Of a stretch of 64,000 nucleotides of DNA, positions 23,155 to 36,235 are shown piece after piece (position 1 is the first letter of the stretch; every line of letters starts with the position of its first letter). Both the position numbers and the translations under genes were made by a program. The stretch is from Odiellus spinosus (taxonomy: Eukaryota; Arthropoda; Arachnida; Opiliones; Phalangiidae). The notes below the pieces were generated by a model. The model searched no databases. It saw nothing but the letters and a program-made list of their open reading frames with translations, and was not told where the DNA came from. The DNA is taken from the NCBI GenBank assembly GCA_963920705.1, contig CAWUCO010000268.1, positions 1,984,001 through 2,048,000 of the forward strand. The letters run 5' to 3'.

Positions 23155-23648
23155 GAAAAATATGGCCAATTCAAGAAATCATAGAATATCAAAATAGTCA
23201 AATTTCAGATTTTAAAAATTCGCTTTTTGATATTAGATGTTTTTTGAATTGGCTATATTTTCCATGTTTTTCAACGGATTTTCCAAAACTCTTGTTTTTT
23301 AGATAGACCAATATTTGCTCTTTCGATTGGTCTTAATTTTGTCTAAATCGCTTAAAAATCAAAAGTTTTGTGTCCATTTGAATCCAATAATCTTGGATTT
23401 TTAAGTGTTTTTGCTTAATTTTAACCAATTTTATAATTGTCACAATTTTGCAATTTAGACAAAACCAAAGTCATTCGAAAGAGCAATTAATGGACAGTCT
23501 AAATAATAAGAGTTTTCAAAAATCCGTTGAAAAACAAGAAAAATATGGCCAAATCAAGAAACCATACAATATCAAAATAGTCAAATTTCAGATTTTAAAA
23601 ATTCGCTTTTTGATATTAGATGTTTTTTGAATTGGCCATATTTTTCTT
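23155..23648 (+). repeat. Satellite block 7, forward, ~1.3 monomers
   Basis: Third copy of the block 3/5 type, 2257 bp after block 5. Right junction class c at 23628-23669. Confidence 0.92.
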
Positions 23649-25905
23649 GTTTTTCAACGGATTTTTGAAAACTCTTATTATTTAGACTGTCCATTAATTG
23701 CTCTTTCGAATGACTTTGGTTTTGTCTAAATTGCAAAATTGTGACAAATATAAAATTGGTTAAAATTAAGCAAAAACGCTTAAAAATCCAAGATTATTGG
23801 ATTAAAATGGACACAAAACTTTTGATTTTTAAGCGATTTAGACAAAATTAAGACCACTCGAAAGAGCAAATATTGGTCTATCTGAAAATCAAGAGTTTTG
23901 GAAAATCCGTTGAAAAACATGGAAAATATGGACAATTCAAAAAACATCTAATATCAAAAAGCGAATTTTTAAAATCTGAAATTTGACTATTTTGATATTC
24001 TATGATTTCTTGAATTGGCCATATTTTTTTGTTTTTCAACGGATTTTTAAAAAATTCTTATTATTTAGACTGTCCATTAATTGCTCTTTCGAATGACTTT
24101 GGTTTTGTCTAAATTGCAAAATTGTGACAAATATAAAATTGGTTAAAATTAAGCAAAAACACTTAAAAATCCAAGATTATTGGATTCAAATGGACACAAA
24201 ACTTTTGATTTTTAAGCGATTTAGACAAAATTAAGACCACTCGAAAGAGCAAATATTGGTCTATCTGAAAATAAAGAGTTTTGGAAAATCCGTTGAACAA
24301 CATGGAAAATATGGACAATTCAAAAAACATCTAATATCAAAAAGCGAATTTTTAAAATCTGAAATTTGACTATTTTGATATTCTATGATTTCTTGAATTG
24401 GCCATATTTTTCTTGTTTTTCAACGGATTTTTGAAAACTCTTATTATTTAGACTAAATTGCAAAATTGTGACAAATATAAAATTGGTTAAAATTAGGCAA
24501 AAACGCTTAAAAATCCAAGATTATTGGATTAAAATGGACACAAAACTTCTGATTTTTAAGCGATTTAGACAAAATTAAGACCACTCGAAAGAGCAAATAT
24601 TGGTCTATCTGAAAATCAAGAGTTTTGGAAAATCCGTTGAAAAACATGGAAAATATGGACAATTCAAAAAACATCTAATATCAAAAAGCGAATTTTTAAA
24701 ATCTGAAATTTGACTACTTTGATATTCTATGATTTCTTGAATTGGCCATATTTTTTGTTTTTCAACGGATTTTTAAAAAATTCTTATTATTTAGACTGTC
24801 CATTAATTGCTCTTTCGAATGACTTTGGTTTTGTCTAAATTGCAAAATTGTGACAAATATAAAATTGGTTAAAATTAAGCAAAAACACTTAAAAATCCAA
24901 GATTATTGGATTCAAATGGACACAAAACTTTTGATTTTTAAGCGATTTAGACAAAATTAAGACCACTCGAAAGAGCAAATAATGGTCTATCTAAAAAACA
25001 AGAGTTTTGGAAAATCCGTTGAAAAACATGGAAAATATAGCCAATTCAAAAAACATCTAATATCAAAAAGCGAATTTTTAAAATCTGAAATTTGACTATT
25101 TTGATATTCTATGATTTTTTGAATTGGCCATATTTTTCTTGTTTTTCAACGGATTTTTGAAAACTCTTATTATTTAGACTGTCCGTTAATTGCTCTTTCG
25201 AATGACTTTGGTTTTGTCTAAATTGCAAAATTGTGACAAATATAAAATTGGTTAAAATTAAGCAAAAACGCTTAAAAATCCAAGATTATTGGATTAAAAT
25301 GGACACAAAACTTTTGATTTTTAAGCGATTTAGACAAAATTAAGACCACTCGAAAGAGCAAATATTGGTCTATCTGAAAATCAAGAGTTTTGGAAAATCC
25401 GTTGAAAAACATGGAAAATATGGACAATTCAAAAAACATCTAATATCAAAAAGCGAATTTTTAAAATCTGAAATTTGACTATTTTGATATTCTATGATTT
25501 CTTGAATTGGCCATATTTTTTTGTTTTTCAACGGATTTTTAAAAAATTCTTATTATTTAGACTGTCCATTAATTGCTCTTTCGAATGACTTTGGTTTTGT
25601 CTAAATTGCAAAATTGTGACAAATATAAAATTGGTTAAAATTAAGCAAAAACACTTAAAAATCCAAGATTATTGGATTCAAATGGACACAAAACTTTTGA
25701 TTTTTAAGCGATTTAGACAAAATTAAGACCACTCGAAAGAGCAAATATTGGTCTATCTGAAAATAAAGAGTTTTGGAAAATCCGTTGAAAAACATGGAAA
25801 ATATAGCCAATTCAAAAAACATCTAATATCAAAAAGCGAATTTTTAAAATCTGAAATTTGACTATTTTGATATTGTATGATTTCTTGAATTGGCCATATT
25901 TTTCT
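23649..25905 (-). repeat. Satellite block 8, reversed, ~5.9 monomers
   Basis: Begins as a copy of block 6, with the same 39-bp deletion near 24453, then continues further. Exit is class t at 25886-25925, so this block pairs c with t, which a single simple inversion does not predict. Confidence 0.92.
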
Positions 25906-26090
25906 TGTTTTTCAACGGATTTTCCAAAACTCTTGATTTTCAGATAGACCAATATTTGCTCTTTCGAGTGGTCTTAATTTTGTCTACATCGCTTAAAAAT
26001 CAAAAGTTTTGTGTCCATTTGAATCCAATAATCTTGGATTTTTAAGTGTTTTTGCTTAATTTTAACCAATTTTATATTTGTCACAATTTT

Positions 26091-26473
26091 GCAATTTAGA
26101 CAAAACCAAAGTCATTCGAAAGAGCAATTAATGGACAGTCTAAATAATAAGAGTTTTCAAAAATCCGTTGAAAAACAAGAAAAATATGGCCAATTCAAGA
26201 AATCATACAATATCAAAATAGTCAAATTTCAGATTTTAAAAATTCGCTTTTTGATATTAGATGTTTTTTGAATTGTCCATATTTTCCATGTTTTTCAACG
26301 GATTTTCCAAAACTCTTGATTTTCAGATAGATCAATATTTGCTCTTTCGAGTGGTCTTAATTTTGTCTAAATCGCTTAAAAATCAAAAGTTTTGTGTCCA
26401 TTTTAATCCAATAATCTTGGATTTTTAAGCGTTTTTGCTTAATTTTAACCAATTTTATATTTGTCACAATTTT
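26091..26473 (+). repeat. Reference satellite monomer showing dyad symmetry
   Basis: This 383-bp copy shows the unit's structure. Positions 26091-26375 form an imperfect palindrome centred on 26233 with equal 142-bp arms. Left arm starts GCAATTTAGACAAAA; the right arm read in reverse complement starts GCGATTTAGACAAAA. By my count 87 of the outer 110 positions agree. The best part is 26161-26200 against its partner 26266-26305, with 36 of 40 agreeing, including AAATCCGTTGAAAAACA. The 98-bp linker (26376-26473) has a second dyad, AATCCAATAATCTTGGATT (7-bp arms, 5-nt loop). The monomer therefore looks like two half-units of about 191 bp in opposite orientation. A 60-codon frame in the left arm (26089-26271) is a byproduct. 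Confidence 0.9.
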
Positions 26474-29377
26474 GCAATTTAGACAAAACCAAAGTCATTC
26501 GAAAGAGCAATTAATGGACAGTCTAAATAATAAGAGTTTTCAAAAATCCGTTGAAAAACAAGAAAAATATGGCCGATTCAAGAAATCATAGAATATCAAA
26601 ATAGTCAAATTTCAGATTTTAAAAATTCGCTTTTTGATATTAGATGTTTTTTGAATTGGCTATATTTTCCATGTTTTTCAACGGATTTTCCAAAACTCTT
26701 GTTTTTTAGATAGACCAATATTTGCTCTTTCGAGTGGTCTTAATTTTGTCTAAATCGCTTAAAAATCAAATTTTTGTGTCCATTTGAATCCAATAATCTT
26801 GGATTTTTAAGTGTTTTTGCTTAATTTTAACCAATTTTATAATTGTCACAATTTTGCAATTTAGACAAAACCAAAGTCATTCGAAAGAGCAATTAATGGA
26901 CAGTCTAAATAATAAGAGTTTTCAAAAATCCGTTGAAAAACAAGAAAAATATGGCCAATTCAAGAAACCATACAATATCAAAATAGTCAAATTTCAGATT
27001 TTAATAATTCGCTTTTTGATATTAGATGTTTTTTGAATTGGCTATATTTTCCATGTTTTTCAACGGATTTTCCAAAACTCTTGTTTTTTAGATAGATCAA
27101 TATTTGCTCTTTCGAGTAGTCTTAATTTTGTCTAAATCGCTTAAAAATCAAAAGTTTTGTGTCCATTTGAATCCAATAATCTTGGATTTTTAAGCGTTTT
27201 TGCTAATTTTAACCAATTTTATATTGGTCACAATTTTGCAATTTAGACAAAACCAAAGTCATTCGAAAGAGCAACTAATGGACAGTCTAAATAATAAGAG
27301 TTTTCAAAAATCCGTTGAAAAACAAGAAAAATATGGCCAATTCAAGAAATCATAGAATATCAAAATAGTCAAATTTCAGTATTTAAAAATTCGCTTTTTG
27401 ATATTAGATGTTTTTTGAATTGTCCATATTTTCCATGTTTTTCAACGGATTTTCCAAAACTCTTGATTTTCAGATAGACCAATATTTGCTCTTTCGAGTG
27501 GTCTTAATTTTGTCTAAATCGCTTAAAAATCAAAAGTTTTGTGTCCATTTTAATCCAATAATCTTGGATTTTTAAGTGTTTTTGCTTAATTTTAACCAAT
27601 TTTATAATTGTCACAATTTTGCAATTTAGACAAAACCAAAGTCATTCGAAAGAGCAATTAATGGACAGTCTAAATAATAAGAGTTTTCAAAAATCCGTTG
27701 AAAAACAAGAAAAATATGGCCAATTCAAGAAACCATACAATATCAAAATAGTCAAATTTCAGATTTTAAAAATTCGCTTTTTGATATTAGATGTTTCTTG
27801 AATTGGCTATATTTTCCATGTTTTTCAACGGATTTTCCAAAACTCTAGTTTTTTAGATAGACCAATATTTGCTCTTTCGAGTGGTCTTAATTTTGTCTAA
27901 ATCGCTTAAAAATCAAAAGTTTTGTGTCCATTTGAATCCAATAATCTTGGATTTTTAAGTGTTTTTGCTTAATTTTAACCAATTTTATATTTGTCACAAT
28001 TTTGCAATTTAGACAAAACCAAAGTCATTCGAAAGAGCAATTAATGGACAGTCTAAATAATAAGAGTTTTCAAAAATCCGTTGAAAAACAAGAAAAATAT
28101 GGCCAATTCAATAAATCATAGAATATCAAAATAGTCAAATTTCAGATTTTAAAAATTCGCTTTTTGATATTAGATGTTTTTTGAATTGTCCATATTTTCC
28201 ATGTTTTTCAACGGATTTTCCAAAACTCTTGATTTTCAGATAGACCAATATTTGCTCTTTCGAGTGGTCTTAATTTTGTCTAAAACGCTTAAAAATCAAA
28301 AGTTTTGTGTCCATTTGAATCCAATAATCTTGGATTTTTAAGTGTTTTTGCTTAATTTTTACCAATTTTATAATTGTCTCAATTTTGCAATTTAGACAAA
28401 ACCAAAGTCATTCGAAAGAGCAATTAATGGACAGTCTAAATAATAAGAGTTTTCAAAAATCCGTTGAAAAACAAGAAAAATATGGCCAATTCAAGAAATC
28501 ATAGAATATCAAAATAGTCAAATTTCAGATTTTAAAAATTCGCTTTTTGATATTAGATGTTTTTTGAATTGTCCATATTTTCCATGTTTTTCAACGGATT
28601 TTCCAAAACTCTTGTTTTTTAGATAGACCAATATTTGCTCTTTCGAGTAGTCTTAATTTTGTCTAAATCGCTTAAAAATCAAAAGTTTTGTGTCCATTTG
28701 AATCCAATAATCTTGGATTTTTAAGTGTTTTTGCTTTTTTTTAACCAATTTTATATTTGTCACAATTTTGCAATTTAGACAAAACCAAAGTCATTCGAAA
28801 GAGCAATTAATGGACAGTCTAAATAATAAGAGTTTTCAAAAATCCGTTGAAAAACAAGAAAAATATGGCCAATTCAAGAAATCATAGAATATCAAAATAG
28901 TCAAATTTCAGATTTTCAAAATTCGCTTTTTGATATTAGATGTTTTTTGAATTGTCCATATTTTCCATGTTTTTCAAGGGATTTTCCAAAACTCATGTTT
29001 TTTAGATAGAGCAATATTTGCTCTTTCGAGTGGTCTAATTTTGTCTAAATCGCTTAAAAATCAAAAGTTTTGTGTCCATTTTAATCCAATAATCTTGGAT
29101 TTTTAAGCGTTTTTGCTTAATTTTAACCAATTTTATATTTGTCACAATTTTGCAATTTAGACAAAACCAAAGTCATTCGAAAGAGCAATTAATGGACAGT
29201 CTAAATAATAAGAGTTTTCAAAAATCCGTTGAAAAACAAGAAAAATATGGCCAATTCAAGAAATCATAGAATATCAAAATAGTCAAATTTCAGATTTTAA
29301 AAATTCGCTTTTTGATATTAGATGTTTTTTGAATTGGCTATATTTTCCATGTTTTTCAACGGATTTTCCAAAACTCT

Positions 29378-31675
29378 TGATTTTCAGATAGACCAATATT
29401 TGCTCTTTCGAGTGGTCTTAATTTTGTCTAAATCGCTTAAAAATCAAAAGTTTTGTGTCCATTTTAATCCAATAATCTTGGATTTTTAAGTGTTTTTGCT
29501 TAATTTTTACCAATTTTATAATTGTCTCAATTTTGCAATTTAGACAAAACCAAAGTCATTCGAAAGAGCAATTAATGGACAGTCTAAATAATAAGAGTTT
29601 TCAAAAATCCGTTGAAAAACAAGAAAAATATGGCCAATTCAAGAAATCATAGAATATCAAAATAGTCAAATTTCAGATTTTAAAAATTCGCTTTTTGATA
29701 TTAGATGTTTTTTGAATTGTCCATATTTTCCATGTTTTTCAACGGATTTTCCAAAACTCTTGTTTTTTAGATAGACCAATATTTGCTCTTTCGAGTAGTC
29801 TTAATTTTGTCTAAATCGCTTAAAAATCAAAAGTTTTGTGTCCATTTGAATCCAATAATCTTGGATTTTTAAGTGTTTTTGCTTTATTTTAACCAATTTT
29901 ATATTTGTCACAATTTTGCAATTTAGACAAAACCAAAGTATTTCGAAAGAGCAATTAATGGACAGTCTAAATAATAAGAGTTTTCAAAAATCCGTTGAAA
30001 AACAAGAAAAATATGGCCAATTCAAGAAATCATAGAATATCAAAATAGTCAAATTTCAGATTTTAAAAATTCGCTTTTTGATATTAGATGTTTTTTGAAT
30101 TGGCTATATTTTCCATGTTTTTCAACGGATTTTCCAAAACTCTTGATTTTCAGATAGACCAATATTTGCTCTTTCGAGTGGTCTTAATTTTGTCTAAATC
30201 GCTTAAAAATCAAAAGTTTTGTGTCCATTTTAATCCAATAATCTTGGATTTTTAAGTGTTTTTGCTTAATTTTTACCAATTTTATAATTGTCTCAATTTT
30301 GCAATTTAGACAAAACCAAAGTCATTCGAAAGAGCAATTAATGGACAGTCTAAATAATAAGAGTTTTCAAAAATCCGTTGAAAAACAAGAAAAATATGGC
30401 CAATTCAAGAAATCATAGAATATCAAAATAGTCAAATTTCAGATTTTAAAAATTCGCTTTTTGATATTAGATGTTTTTTGAATTGTCCATATTTTCCATG
30501 TTTTTCAACGGATTTTCCAAAACTCTTGTTTTTTAGATAGACCAATATTTGCTCTTTCGAGTAGTCTTAATTTTGTCTAAATCGCTTAAAAATCAAAAGT
30601 TTTGTGTCCATTTGAATCCAATAATCTTGGATTTTTAAGTGTTTTTGCTTTATTTTAACCAATTTTATATTTGTCACAATTTTGCAATTTAGACAAAACC
30701 AAAGTATTTCGAAAGAGCAATTAATGGACAGTCTAAATAATAAGAGTTTTCAAAAATCCGTTGAAAAACAAGAAAAATATGGCCAATTCAAGAAATCATA
30801 GAATATCAAAATAGTCAAATTTCAGATTTTAAAAATTCGCTTTTTGATATTAGATGTTTTTTGAATTGGCTATATTTTCCATGTTTTTCAACGGATTTTC
30901 CAAAACTCTTGATTTTCAGATAGACCAATATTTGCTCTTTCGAGTGGTCTTAATTTTGTCTAAATCGCTTAAAAATCAAAAGTTTTGTGTCCATTTTAAT
31001 CCAATAATCTTGGATTTTTAAGTGTTTTTGCTTAATTTTTACCAATTTTATAATTGTCTCAATTTTGCAATTTAGACAAAACCAAAGTCATTCGAAAGAG
31101 CAATTAATGGACAGTCTAAATAATAAGAGTTTTCAAAAATCCGTTGAAAAACAAGAAAAATATGGCCAATTCAAGAAATCATAGAATATCAAAATAGTCA
31201 AATTTCAGATTTTAAAAATTCGCTTTTTGATATTAGATGTTTTTTGAATTGTCCATATTTTCCATGTTTTTCAACGGATTTTCCAAAACTCTTGTTTTTT
31301 AGATAGACCAATATTTGCTCTTTCGAGTAGTCTTAATTTTGTCTAAATCGCTTAAAAATCAAAAGTTTTGTGTCCATTTGAATCCAATAATCTTGGATTT
31401 TTAAGTGTTTTTGCTTTATTTTAACCAATTTTATATTTGTCACAATTTTGCAATTTAGACAAAACCAAAGTATTTCGAAAGAGCAATTAATGGACAGTCT
31501 AAATAATAAGAGTTTTCAAAAATCCGTTGAAAAACAAGAAAAATATGGCCAATTCAAGAAATCATAGAATATCAAAATAGTCAAATTTCAGATTTTAAAA
31601 ATTCGCTTTTTGATATTAGATGTTTTTTGAATTGGCTATATTTTCCATGTTTTTCAACGGATTTTCCAAAACTCT
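29378..31675 (+). repeat. Three near-identical 766-bp dimer units
   Basis: CTTGATTTTCAG starts at 29378, 30144 and 30910. The private variants AAAGTATTTCG (29935, 30701, 31467) and AATTGTCTCAATT recur at the same 766-bp step. Confidence 0.9.
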
Positions 31676-33942
31676 TGATTTTCAGATAGACCAATATTTG
31701 CTCTTTCGAGTGGTCTTAATTTTGTCTAAATCGCTTAAAAATCAAAAGTTTTGTGTCCATTTTAATCCAATAATCTTGGATTTTTAAGCGTTTTTGCTTA
31801 ATTTTAACCAATTTTATATTTGTCACAATTTTGCAATTTTGACAAAACCAAAGTCATTCGAAAGAGCAATTAATTGACAGTCTAAATAATAAGAGTTTTC
31901 AAAAATCCGTTGAAAAACAAGAAAAATATGGCCAATTCAAGAAACCATACAATATCAAAATAGTCAAATTTCAGATTTTCAAAATTCGCTTTTTGATATT
32001 TGATGTTTTTTGAATTGGCTATATTTTCCATGTTTTTCAACGGATTTCCAAAACTCTTGTTTTTTAGATAGACCAATATTTGCTCTTTCGAGTGGTCTTA
32101 ACTTTGTCTAAATCGCTTAAAAATCAAAAGTTTTGTGTCCATTTGAATCCAATAATCTTGGATTTTTAAGTGTTTTTGCTTTATTTTAACCAATTTTATA
32201 TTTGTCACAATTTTGCAATTTAGACAAAACCAAAGTCATTCGAAAGAGCAATTAATGGACAGTCTAAATAATAAGAGTTTTCAAAAATCCGTTGAAAAAC
32301 AAGAAAAATATGGCCAATTCAAGAAATCATAGAATATCAAAATAGTCAAATTTCAGATTTTCAAAATTCGCTTTTTGATATTAGATGTTTTTTGAATTGT
32401 CCATATTTTCCATGTTTTTCAAGGGATTTTCCAAAACTCATGTTTTTTAGATAGAGCAATATTTGCTCTTTCGAGTGGTCTAATTTTGTCTAAATCGCTT
32501 AAAAATCAAAAGTTTTGTGTCCATTTGAATCCAATAATCTTGGATTTTTAAGCGTTTTTGCTTAATTTTAACCAATTTTATATTTGTCACAATTTTGCAA
32601 TTTAGACAAAACCAAAGTCATTCGAAAGAGCAATTAATGGACAGTCTAAATAATAAGAGTTTTCAAAAATCCGTTGAAAAACAAGAAAAATATGGCCAAT
32701 TCAAGAAATCATAGAATATCAAAATAGTCAAATTTCTGATTTTAAATATTCGCTTTTTGATATTAGATGTTTTTTGAATTGGCTATATTTTCCATGTTTT
32801 TCAACGGATTTTCCAAAACTCTTGATTTTCAGATAGACCAATATTTGGTCTTTCGAGTGGTCTTAATTTTGTCTAAATCGCTTAAAAATCAAAAGTTTTG
32901 TGTCCATTTTAATCCAATAATCTTGGATTTTTAAGCGTTTTTGCTTAATTTTAACCAATTTTATATTTGTCACAATTTTGCAATTTTGACAAAACCAAAG
33001 TCATTCGAAAGAGCAATTAATTGACAGTCTAAATAATAAGAGTTTTCAAAAATCCGTTGAAAAACAAGAAAAATATGGCCAATTCAAGAAACCATACAAT
33101 ATCAAAATAGTCAAATTTCAGATTTTCAAAATTCGCTTTTTGATATTTGATGTTTTTTGAATTGGCTATATTTTCCATGTTTTTCAACGGATTTCCAAAA
33201 CTCTTGTTTTTTAGATAGACCAATATTTGCTCTTTCGAGTGGTCTTAACTTTGTCTAAATCGCTTAAAAATCAAAAGTTTTGTGTCCATTTGAATCCAAT
33301 AATCTTGGATTTTTAAGTGTTTTTGCTTTATTTTAACCATTTTATATTTGTCACAATTTTGCAATTTAGACAAAACCAAAGTCATTCGAAAGAGCAATTA
33401 ATGGACAGTCTAAATAATAAGAGTTTTCAAAAATCCGTTGAAAAACAAGAAAAATATGGCCAATTCAAGAAATCATAGAATATCAAAATAGTCAAATTTC
33501 AGATTTTAAAAATTCGCTTTTTGATATTAGATGTTTTTTGAATTGTCCATATTTTCCATGTTTTTCAACGGATTTTCCAAAACTCTTGTTTTTTAGATAG
33601 ACCAATATTTGCTCTTTCGAGTGGTCTTAATTTTGTCTAAATCGCTTAAAAATCAAAAGTTTTGTGTCCATTTTAATCCAATAATCTTGGATTTTTAAGC
33701 GTTTTTGCTTAATTTAAACCAATTTTATATTTGTCACAATTTTGCAATTTAGACAAAACCAAAGTCATTCGAAAGAGCAATAAATGGACAGTCTAAATAA
33801 TAAGAGTTTTCAAAAATCCGTTGAAAAACAAGAAAAATATGGCCAATTCAAGAAATCATAGAATATCAAAATAGTCAAATTTCAGATTTTAAAAATTCGC
33901 TTTTTGATATTAGATGTTTTTTGAATTGGCCATATTTTTCTT

Positions 33943-34979
33943 GTTTTTAAACGGATTTTTGAAAACTCTTATTATTTAGACTGTCCATTAATTGCTCTTT
34001 CGAATGACTTTGGTTTTGTCTTAATTGCAAAATTGTGACCAATATAAAATTGGTTAAAATTAAGCAAAAACGCTTAAAAATCCAAGATTATTGGATTCAA
34101 ATGGACACAAAACTTTTGATTTTTAAGCGATTTAGACAAAATTAGACCACTCGAAAGAGCAAATATTGGTCTATCTTAAAAACATGACTTTTGGAAAATC
34201 CCTTGAAAAACATGGAAAATATGGACAATTCAAAAAACATCTAATATCAAAAAGCGAATTTTTAAAATCTGAAATTTGACTATTTTGATATTGTATGGTT
34301 TCTTGAATTGGCCATATTTTTCTTGTTTTTCAACGGATTTTTAAAAAATTCTTATTATTTAGACTGTCCATTAATTGCTCTTTCGAATGACTTTGGTTTT
34401 GTCTAAATTGCAAAATTGTGACAATTATAAAATTGGTTAAAATTAAGCAAAAACACTTAAAAATCCAAGATTATTGGATTCAAATGGACACAAAACTTTT
34501 GATTTTTAAGCGATTTAGACAAAATTAAGACCACTCGAAAAAGCAAATATTGGTCTATCTAAAAAACAAGAGTTTTGGAAAATCCGTTGAAAAACATGGA
34601 AAATATAGCCAATTCAAAAAACATCTAATATCAAAAAGCGAATTTTTAAAATCTGAAATTTGACTATTTTGATATTGTATGGTTTCTTGAATTGGCCATA
34701 TTTTTCTTGTTTTTCAACGGATTTTTGAAAACTCTTATTATTTAGACTGTCCATTAATTGCTCTTTCGAATGACTTTGGTTTTGTCTAAATTGCAAAATT
34801 GTGACAATTATAAAATTGGTTAAAATTAAGCAAAAACGCTTAAAAATCCAAGATTATTGGATTAAAATGGACACAAAACTTTTGATTTTTAAGCGATGTA
34901 GACAAAATTAAGACCACTCGAAAGAGCAAATATTGGTCTATCTAAAAAACAAGAGTTTTGGAAAATCCGTTGAAAAACA
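33943..34979 (-). repeat. Satellite block 10, reversed, ~2.7 monomers
   Basis: Class c in, class g out at 34958-35001: a concordant inversion pair. Size almost equals block 4, but its variants differ (GACTTTTGGAAAATCCC, GTCTTAATTGC). Confidence 0.92.
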
Positions 34980-35472
34980 AGAAAAATATGGCCAATTCAA
35001 GAAATCATACAATATCAAAATAGTCAAATTTCAGATTTTCAAAATTCGCTTTTTGATATTAGATGTTTTTTGAATTGTCCATATTTTCCATGTTTTTCAA
35101 GGGATTTGCCAAAACTCATGTTTTTTAGATAGACCAATATTTGCTCTTTCGAGTAGTCTTAATTTTGTCTAAATCGCTTAAAAATCAAAAGTTTTGTGTC
35201 CATTTGAATCCAATAATCTTGGATTTTTAATCGTTTTTGCTTAATTTTAACCAATTTTATATTTGTCACAATTTTGCAATTTAGACAAAACCAAAGTCAT
35301 TCGAAAGAGCAATTAATGGACAGTCTAAATAATAAGAGTTTTCAAAAATCCGTTGAAAAACAAGAAAAATATGGCCAATTCAAGAAACCATACAATATCA
35401 AAATAGTCAAATTTCAGATTTTAAAAATTCGCTTTTTGATATTAGATGTTTTTTGAATTGGCCATATTTTTC
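34980..35472 (+). repeat. Satellite block 11, forward, ~1.3 monomers
   Basis: Same size and junction classes (g then c) as blocks 3, 5 and 7, but without the GATTGGTC marker. It is either an independent event or an older copy. Confidence 0.92.
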
Positions 35473-36127
35473 TTGTTTTTCAACGGATTTTTGAAAACTC
35501 TTATTATTTAGACTGTCCATTAATTGCTCTTTCGAATGACTTAGGTTTTGTCTAAATTGCAAAATTGTGACCAATATAAAATTGGTTAAAATTAAGCAAA
35601 AACGCTTAAAAATCCAAGATTATTGGATTCAAATGGACACAAAACTTTTGATTTTTAAGCGATTTAGACAAAATTAAGACCACTCGAAAGAGCAAATATT
35701 GGTCTATCTAAAAAACAAGAGTTTTGGAAAATCCGTTGAAAAACATGGAAAATATGGACAATTCAAAAAGCATCTAATATCAAAAAGCGAATTTTGAAAA
35801 TCAGAAATTTGACTATTTTGATATTCTATGATTTCTTGAATTGGCCATATTTTTCTTGTTTTTCAACGGATTTTTGAAAACTCTTGTTATTTAGACTGTA
35901 AATTAATTGCTCTTTCGAATGACTTTGGTTTTGTCTAAATTGCAAAATTGTGACAATTATAAAATTGGTTAAAATTAAGCAAAAACACTTAAAAATCCAA
36001 GATTATTGGATTCAAATGGACACACAACTTTTGATTTTTAAGCGATTTAGACAAAATTAAGACCACTCGAAAGAGCAAATATTGGTCTATCTGAAAATCA
36101 AGAGTTTTGGAAAATCCGTTGAAAAAC
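35473..36127 (-). repeat. Satellite block 12, reversed, ~1.7 monomers
   Basis: Class c in at 35452-35492, class g out at 36105-36150. Same size as block 2. Confidence 0.9.
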
Positions 36128-36235
36128 AAGAAAAATATGGCCAATTCAAGAAACCATACAATATCAAAATAGTCAAATTTCAGATTTTAAATATTCGCTT
36201 TTTGATATTAGATGTTTTTTGAATTGGCCATATTT
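36128..36235 (+). repeat. Satellite block 13, forward, part of one monomer
   Basis: Only the centre of one dyad, from the left-arm core to the right-arm core. It is bounded by class g and class c (36215-36256). With both outer arms replaced by left- and right-arm partners it can be read as a local centre flip rather than a full block. Confidence 0.8.

Larger units (their letters stand above)
18830..24874. repeat. Higher-order repeat: 1531-bp and 2257-bp units containing inverted blocks
   Basis: Left-arm frames lie at 19000(-), 19660(+), 20531(-), 21191(+), 22788(-), 23448(+). Offsets are 1531 bp between the first two pairs and 2257 bp between the last two. The 2257-bp unit (about 20361-22617 and 22618-24874) has six monomers less the shared 39-bp deletion. 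Each unit contains both an F-to-R and an R-to-F switch, so the inversion came before the duplication. Confidence 0.88.
25906..33942 (+). repeat. Satellite block 9, forward, ~21 monomers, longest uniform run
   Basis: The longest block without a switch. It has 765-bp two-monomer periodicity near 26.1-27.8 kb, three near-identical 766-bp units at 29378-31675, and an 1147-bp three-monomer echo (31882-32076 frame repeated at 33029-33223). Right junction class c at 33922-33962. Confidence 0.94.

Noticed and set aside
26091-26140. CENP-B box in the satellite arm (ATTCGAAAGAGCAATTA)
   Set aside because: Only the TTCG....A half of the box agrees; the CGGG half is absent. No claim of centromere protein binding is supported.
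26089-26271. A 60-codon frame (MQFRQNQSHSKEQ...) repeated dozens of times on both strands as a possible protein family
   Set aside because: It is the left arm of the satellite, starts at TTG, and is interrupted in about half of the monomers by the ATCATAGAAT variant. Conservation is explained by array homogenisation. Longer 64-84 codon versions are the same frame extended by linker variants.
31882-33223. Minus-strand 64-codon frames (MVYLKNKSF...) at 31882-32076 and 33029-33223
   Set aside because: They read across the dyad from the right arm; the two copies are an 1147-bp satellite echo.
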